A DNA stretch of 8,682 nt, from assembly GCA_946541435.1 (NCBI GenBank), contig CAMNJK010000059.1:1-8682 (forward strand), written 5' to 3'. This DNA comes from an uncultured Bacillota bacterium. GTDB lineage: Bacteria; Bacillota; Clostridia; Peptostreptococcales; Anaerovoracaceae. The notes beneath the pieces were generated by a model. The model searched no databases, was not told the origin of the DNA, and saw nothing but the letters and a program-made list of their open reading frames with translations. The position numbers and the translations under genes were made by a program. Positions 6,270 to 8,682 of the stretch are shown one piece after another (position 1 is the stretch's first letter; each line of letters begins with the position of its first letter).

Positions 6270-6937
6270 TCGTCATCACCCCCTGTCTGCTTTTCTGCTG
6301 CCACCGCGCGGATCGGGCCGCCGTCCGAATCCTGCAGGCTGATGGGCGCAAAGAAAAAGTCGTACTGCTTCTCCGGCCTGAGTTCCAGGGTATTGTTCAG
6401 GTTCTCCACGATCAGCACATCGTTGGACAGAAAAACCGGATGCGCCTCCCACTGCTCCCACCGGGTGGGATCGACATTCAGGAAATCCACCGCGATGATA
6501 CTGATGCCCCGGTCGACCAGCAGCTGCGCCGCCGCCCCTGAGATATACGGGTGGTCCAGGTACTCCGGCCTTCCGAATTTCCGGTACCATCCGGTCTGCA
6601 GGACGACAAAGTCGCCCCGCCGGAGCTGACCGAGCAAAGGCTGGAGATCTTCAGGCAGGATCGCTTCCTTTGCTTTCTTATGCTGCAGATCGATGACGAT
6701 GCCATTTCCGATGAACCTGGAGACCGGAAAATCCGAAATACGTTTGCCATCCTTCAGGAAATGATATGGCGCATCGATATGTGTTCCCGTGTGGCTTCCG
6801 AAGTGCAGAAGGTCCACATGACAGTAGTCCTTTTCGTGGGTCAGGGCCTCTGTCAGTTTGATTTCCGGATCACCCGGATAAGACATCATCCCCGACCTGA
6901 TCGGATGGGTCAGGTCTATGATCTTCATGTTTTTCAT
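6266..6937 (-). CDS. Cyclase/kynurenine formamidase-family metal-dependent hydrolase
   Basis: This 223-residue protein carries the family signature H-x-G-T-H-x-D-x-P-x-H as HTGTHIDAPYH at residues 49-59; His49, His53, Asp55 and His59 are the expected metal ligands. Other family marks are DLTHPI and MMSYPGDPE (about 8-24), GDFVVLQTGW (about 108-117), I-I-A-V-D near the middle, and the C-terminal DGGPIRAVA. Members hydrolyse N-formylkynurenine, isatin or other cyclic amides and lactams, and some are named cyclases from polyketide work. The exact substrate here is open. The start at 6937 has AAGGTG about 7 nt upstream; an in-frame Met at residue 4 is a less likely alternative. The gene overlaps the glycosyltransferase start (ATGA) and follows the YgjV-like gene after a 48-nt gap that holds a tandem duplication. 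Confidence 0.92.
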   Translation of the reverse strand: MKNMKIIDLTHPIRSGMMSYPGDPEIKLTEALTHEKDYCHVDLLHFGSHTGTHIDAPYHFLKDGKRISDFPVSRFIGNGIVIDLQHKKAKEAILPEDLQPLLGQLRRGDFVVLQTGWYRKFGRPEYLDHPYISGAAAQLLVDRGISIIAVDFLNVDPTRWEQWEAHPVFLSNDVLIVENLNNTLELRPEKQYDFFFAPISLQDSDGGPIRAVAAEKQTGGDDE

Positions 6938-6955
6938 ATTGTCACCTTCTTTTTT

Positions 6956-7003
6956 CCCGGTTTAAAATCCGTTTTCCGACCCGGCTTAGAACCCGTTTTC
7001 CGA
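6956..7003 (-). repeat. Two-copy 24-nt tandem repeat duplicating the YgjV-like gene's last codons and stop
   Basis: Two adjacent 24-nt units (7003-6980 and 6979-6956 on the minus strand) match at 21 of 24 positions. The first encodes Ser-Glu-Asn-Gly-Phe-stop, the true C-terminus. The second, in the same frame, also encodes Ser-Glu-Asn-Gly-Phe-stop. Differences are GGG/GGA and TTC/TTT (both silent) and GCC/ACC after the stop. All three are GC-to-AT transitions from the first to the second copy. Confidence 0.95.
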
Positions 7004-7522
7004 GTCCCCCAGATTTCTCCATCCGTACCTGAAGATCGATATCAGGATCGATGCCAGTGTGATGGATTCATTCAGTACGCCGCCCCAGGATCCGATGATC
7101 AGATCGTATACCAGCCAGCATGGCGACCCGCAGACCAGATTCCCAAGTCTGATCTTCTGGGCGTTGTCTGTCCAGTAGGCGATGGTCGTCCCCATCATGG
7201 CCGCGAAAGGCAGAAGACTGATCCAGCCCTGCCAGGTAAATGCCGATCCCGCTGCGGACGCTGCCAGGATCGCCGCCATCGCCCATTTGGATTTCACCCA
7301 TGCCCAGCTTCGAACCTTCATCAGCATGGCGTTTCGTAATATGATCACGATGAGATTGATCGCTCCGCTGTATGCTCCCATGATCAGAAACTGACAGCAG
7401 AACATACCCGTTCCCATCAGCTGCATCAGAAACAGCATGCGGTTTGAACGGATCTGATATGAAATGATAAAGAATACTACACCGACGAATCCGATCGCCT
7501 GTATCAGAAAACCCTGCGACAT
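6986..7522 (-). CDS. YgjV-family inner membrane protein
   Basis: This 178-residue polytopic protein has about six hydrophobic segments (near residues 7-24, 29-49, 52-68, 78-97, 99-117 and 135-165). It matches the YgjV family in its first helix (IGFVGVVFFIISYQ), in VIILRNAML, and especially in the motif around 124-148: K-I-R-L-G-N-L-V-C-G-S-P-C-W-L-V-Y-D. The function of the family is not established. The ATG at 7522 has AAGGA touching it and a better spaced GAAAGG 10 nt upstream; the latter lies inside the second copy of the 20-nt repeat. The C-terminus SENGF is repeated, with its stop codon, immediately downstream. It follows the small four-Cys gene by 34 nt and precedes the cyclase gene by 48 nt. 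Confidence 0.9.
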   Translation of the reverse strand: MSQGFLIQAIGFVGVVFFIISYQIRSNRMLFLMQLMGTGMFCCQFLIMGAYSGAINLIVIILRNAMLMKVRSWAWVKSKWAMAAILAASAAGSAFTWQGWISLLPFAAMMGTTIAYWTDNAQKIRLGNLVCGSPCWLVYDLIIGSWGGVLNESITLASILISIFRYGWRNLGDSENGF

Positions 7523-7532
7523 TCCTTCTCAG

Positions 7533-7572
7533 CCTTTCAATAGATCTTCTTTCCTTTCAATAGATCTTCTTT
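7533..7572 (-). repeat. Perfect 2 x 20-nt tandem repeat at the end of the small Cys gene
   Basis: On the minus strand AAAGAAGATCTATTGAAAGG occurs twice without a gap (7572-7553 and 7552-7533). The first copy encodes the last residues Lys-Lys-Ile-Tyr and the TGA stop. The second copy is untranslated and supplies GAAAGG, the likely ribosome binding site of the YgjV-like gene. Confidence 0.97.
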
Positions 7573-7781
7573 ACAGAATCCGCATCGATCCCATTCGCTT
7601 CACAGACTTCTTCCAGTTCTGCCGGGGACTGGACCAACATCAGCTCGTGAACATCAGAAGACGCTCTGTCCCTGATGCAGAGCACCTGCTCTCCGCTGCA
7701 GATACTGCAGCGGAGGACCGGTTCATATCGATCCAGATCGATCGTTGGCAGATCCTTCTTTTTCCTTCCAAAGAGCTTCAT
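7557..7781 (-). CDS. Small conserved-looking protein with CxxC motif, function unknown
   Basis: This 74-residue protein begins MKLFGRKKKD, a basic N-terminus. A Cys pair C25-S-I-C28 follows in RYEPVLRCSICSGEQVLC, with more Cys at 35 and 60. The second half is acidic and helical (SPAELEEVCEANGIDADSVKKIY). The Cys pair, with Cys35 and perhaps His45, could bind zinc, but the ligand set is not certain. No membrane segment is present. The ATG at 7781 has GGTGA 6 nt upstream, lying in the 24-nt tandem repeat. It sits between two membrane-protein genes, which suggests a soluble partner, though this is inference. I do not recognise a named family. Confidence 0.8.
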   Translation of the reverse strand: MKLFGRKKKDLPTIDLDRYEPVLRCSICSGEQVLCIRDRASSDVHELMLVQSPAELEEVCEANGIDADSVKKIY

Positions 7782-7783
7782 TA

Positions 7784-7831
7784 TTTTTCACCAGTTATCA
7801 TACAGATTTTTTCACCAGTTATCATACAGAT
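7784..7831 (-). repeat. Perfect 2 x 24-nt tandem repeat carrying a ribosome binding site
   Basis: Two identical adjacent 24-nt units (7831-7808 and 7807-7784 on the minus strand) begin ATCTGTATGATAA and end CTGGTGAAAAA. They fill nearly all of the 51-nt gap between the DUF4870-like stop and the next ATG. The GGTGA in the copy nearer the start is the likely ribosome binding site of the small Cys gene, so that site has been duplicated. Confidence 0.97.
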
Positions 7832-7832
7832 C

Positions 7833-8132
7833 TCAGAACAGTTTTACCTGCCCTACGATGGGCAGTGGTTCGTCGCTCATCTTGAATGCGCGAATGATTC
7901 CCCATATGAGCAGGAAGAGCATCACCATATCGATGAGACCTCCTGCCCACCCGATAATGCCGTGTCCACGGCTCATAATACTTGCAAGAGAACTTATGAT
8001 GTTCAGAATCAAAGCCTGGTTCAGATGCTGCCGTACCAGCATATCTCTTCTATCATGCAGAATGAAGGATATGATCCATCCGACCCAGGTTATATAACTG
8101 AGGACAGAATATAATTTTGAATGTGCATACAT
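7833..8132 (-). CDS. DUF4870/Tic20-like small membrane protein
   Basis: The 99-residue product has three or four hydrophobic segments (about 7-25, 40-52, 58-68 and 68-83). It matches the DUF4870-like layout: LSYITWVGWIISFILHDRRD, then a loop with V-R-Q-H-L-N-Q-A-L (33-41), and at the end I-W-G-I-I-R-A-F followed by PLPIVG (89-94). The family's role is unknown; all members are small cytoplasmic-membrane proteins. The frame extends to a TTG at 8153, but the start at 8132 is preferred because AGGAGG (8148-8143) lies 10 nt upstream and would otherwise be inside the coding region. It is the first gene of the six-gene leftward operon, about 90 nt after the promoter at 8220-8248. Confidence 0.87.
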   Translation of the reverse strand: MYAHSKLYSVLSYITWVGWIISFILHDRRDMLVRQHLNQALILNIISSLASIMSRGHGIIGWAGGLIDMVMLFLLIWGIIRAFKMSDEPLPIVGQVKLF

Positions 8133-8142
8133 AATTGTGGAA

Positions 8143-8148
8143 CCTCCT
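8143..8148 (-). promoter_or_regulatory. Ribosome binding site that sets the DUF4870-like start
   Basis: A perfect AGGAGG lies 10 nt upstream of ATG 8132. It excludes the longer TTG start at 8153. Confidence 0.75.
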
Positions 8149-8219
8149 GCCAATAACTCGCTATTACTATGATAAGATGATGTCCATATCTTACCACCCC
8201 TCTTAGAGTCTTCTATACA

Positions 8220-8248
8220 AATCTATCCCACTCCGCAATATTCGTCAA
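8220..8248 (-). promoter_or_regulatory. Promoter of the six-gene leftward operon
   Basis: Minus-strand TTGACG (8248-8243) and TAGATT (8225-8220) are exactly 17 nt apart, close to sigma70 consensus. Transcription would start near 8213, leaving a leader of about 80 nt. The spacer is filled by one of two direct repeats (8228-8242). Confidence 0.7.
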
Positions 8249-8265
8249 TTCCATTCCGCAATATT
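8228..8265 (-). repeat. Direct repeats over the operon promoter
   Basis: AATATTGCGGARTGG (R = A or G) occurs at 8265-8251 and 8242-8228 on the minus strand, 14 of 15 positions identical, with a 23-bp period. The downstream copy fills the -35/-10 spacer and the other lies just upstream of the -35. This is a typical repressor or activator site arrangement. Confidence 0.6.
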
Positions 8266-8295
8266 TGTGTGGTTACGCTCCTGGTTTGGGTCTGC

Positions 8296-8523
8296 TTATA
8301 TAAACGCTTGCGTCTTTAGACCCATAAGGAGACCCATAAGAAGACTTATAAGAAGACTCATTGGGGTCACATATTGAGGAACTGGACACACCATCAGGCG
8401 CAGAAAAAGAGCTGCCACACTAATTATTAAATTCGACAGCGCGTTTTCATCTAATCTCCACAATTCCTCCTCAGAAATTGCATATTGCCCTGCTATTATA
8501 CAGTCACAGCAAGAAACAAACAC
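8296..8523 (-). CDS. Doubtful hydrophobic ORF in an AT-rich gap, possibly a remnant
   Basis: An open frame of 75 codons starts at a GTG (8523) without a good ribosome binding site. Its N-terminal part is Cys-rich (FVSCCDC), the middle is acidic (SEEELWRLDE), and a hydrophobic segment SNLIISVAALFLRLMVCPVP follows. It then ends in a four-residue repeat M-S-L-L, I-S-L-L, M-G-L-L, M-G-L-K made by a 12-nt DNA repeat. Codons such as ATA, TTA and AGA are used more than in the neighbours. The same frame continues upstream past an in-frame TGA (about 8533) to an AGGAGG without an ATG behind it, so it could be a decayed gene. It may equally be non-coding. No family is recognised. Confidence 0.2.
   Translation of the reverse strand: MFVSCCDCIIAGQYAISEEELWRLDENALSNLIISVAALFLRLMVCPVPQYVTPMSLLISLLMGLLMGLKTQAFI
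8318..8361. repeat. 12-nt tandem repeat, about 3.7 copies
   Basis: AGACCCATAAGG, AGACCCATAAGA and AGACTTATAAGA are followed by the partial unit AGACTCAT. Divergence rises towards 8361. It lies in the doubtful ORF 8296-8523 and keeps its frame there (12 is a multiple of 3). Confidence 0.85.
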
Positions 8524-8621
8524 TTCTTCTTCTCATTCTACAAACACACCCCACAAGTTAATGCAGAAATGAGTTACAAGGAACAACCTCCTCAAACAAA
8601 TGATGATAATGATGACGCGAG

Positions 8622-8659
8622 AAACCGGCAGCTGACAGGCAGTGCCGGTTTTTCTTTCT
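8622..8659 (+). terminator. Orphan rho-independent terminator
   Basis: AAACCGGCA (8622-8630) pairs perfectly with TGCCGGTTT (8643-8651). An inner CTG/CAG pairing in the loop and the tail TTTTTCTTTCT follow. The T-rich tail marks it as a plus-strand terminator; on the minus strand the tail is only TTT followed by CTCG. No confident plus-strand gene precedes it within the window (8154-8620 has none), so it may end an unseen short transcript or act weakly in both directions. Confidence 0.65.
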
Positions 8660-8661
8660 GC

Positions 8662-8682
8662 CAGGATCTGCGCAGGATCTGC
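8662..8682. repeat. Tandem CAGGATCTGC pair at the window edge
   Basis: CAGGATCTGC occurs at 8662-8671 and 8673-8682, an 11-nt period, and may continue outside the window. The 12-mer CGCAGGATCTGC (8671-8682) also occurs at 2688-2699. Confidence 0.5.

Noticed and set aside
5913..7339. Two overlapping long plus-strand frames opposite the cyclase and glycosyltransferase
   Set aside because: Both are antisense to well-supported genes and show no family features.
6956..7831. A CRISPR array or integron-like repeat set
   Set aside because: Each repeat has only two adjacent copies, the three repeats differ in sequence, and there are no spacers, cas or integrase genes.
8173..8193. TAAGAT/ATCTTA inverted repeat in the leader of the leftward operon
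   Set aside because: A 6-bp AT-rich stem with a 9-nt loop and no T run is too weak to call a riboswitch, attenuator or terminator.
8571..8682. A short plus-strand frame open to the window edge
   Set aside because: It runs straight through the terminator hairpin and has no ribosome binding site.

Overview
The window looks like chromosomal DNA of a moderately GC-rich Clostridia-type Firmicute (Lachnospiraceae or a relative). The reasons are strong AGGAGG-type ribosome binding sites, many gut-Firmicute protein families (secreted cyclophilin-like fold protein, Cys-rich flavodoxin-family reductase, LysR, DUF4870-like), a signal peptide without an outer-membrane context, and short U-tailed terminators. 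No phage, IS, tRNA, rRNA or CRISPR was seen. Nearly everything is transcribed leftwards (minus strand); the one confident plus-strand gene is a LysR regulator.

Layout, left to right: (1) 1-329, the start of a multi-membrane-segment protein cut by the window edge. (2) 474-1888, a translationally coupled pair read leftwards: a flavodoxin-family reductase with a CX2CX2CX5C motif, then a secreted protein with two cyclophilin-like domains, ended by a clear terminator. (3) 2024-2592, a 55-residue DUF1232-like membrane peptide followed by the membrane protein YccF. (4) 2803-4170, an NTF2/SnoaL-like protein and a LysR regulator diverging from an intergenic region whose two sigma70-type promoters lie back to back. 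(5) 4175-8132, a six-gene leftward run: DUF4870-like membrane protein, small four-Cys protein, YgjV-like membrane protein, metal-dependent cyclase/formamidase-type hydrolase, MGT-family glycosyltransferase and a true nitrilase. A good promoter lies at 8220-8248. The nitrilase ends only 4 nt from the LysR stop codon. (6) 8154-8682, an AT-rich stretch with no confident gene. It holds direct repeats over the promoter, a low-confidence ORF with a 12-nt repeat, and an orphan plus-strand terminator.

The last three genes of the run (cyclase, glycosyltransferase, nitrilase) are tightly packed, with a 4-nt overlap and then a 16-nt gap. They look like a small-molecule modification or detoxification module: hydrolysis of an amide or lactam, glycosylation of an acceptor and hydrolysis of a nitrile. 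The substrate cannot be read from the sequence.

The most unusual DNA-level observation is that three successive gene junctions of this operon each carry a two-copy tandem duplication (24, 20 and 24 nt). They sit exactly at the gene ends and duplicate a ribosome binding site, or the last codons plus the stop codon, of the gene before. One of them repeats the C-terminus SENGF-stop in frame, with only silent differences in the coding part.
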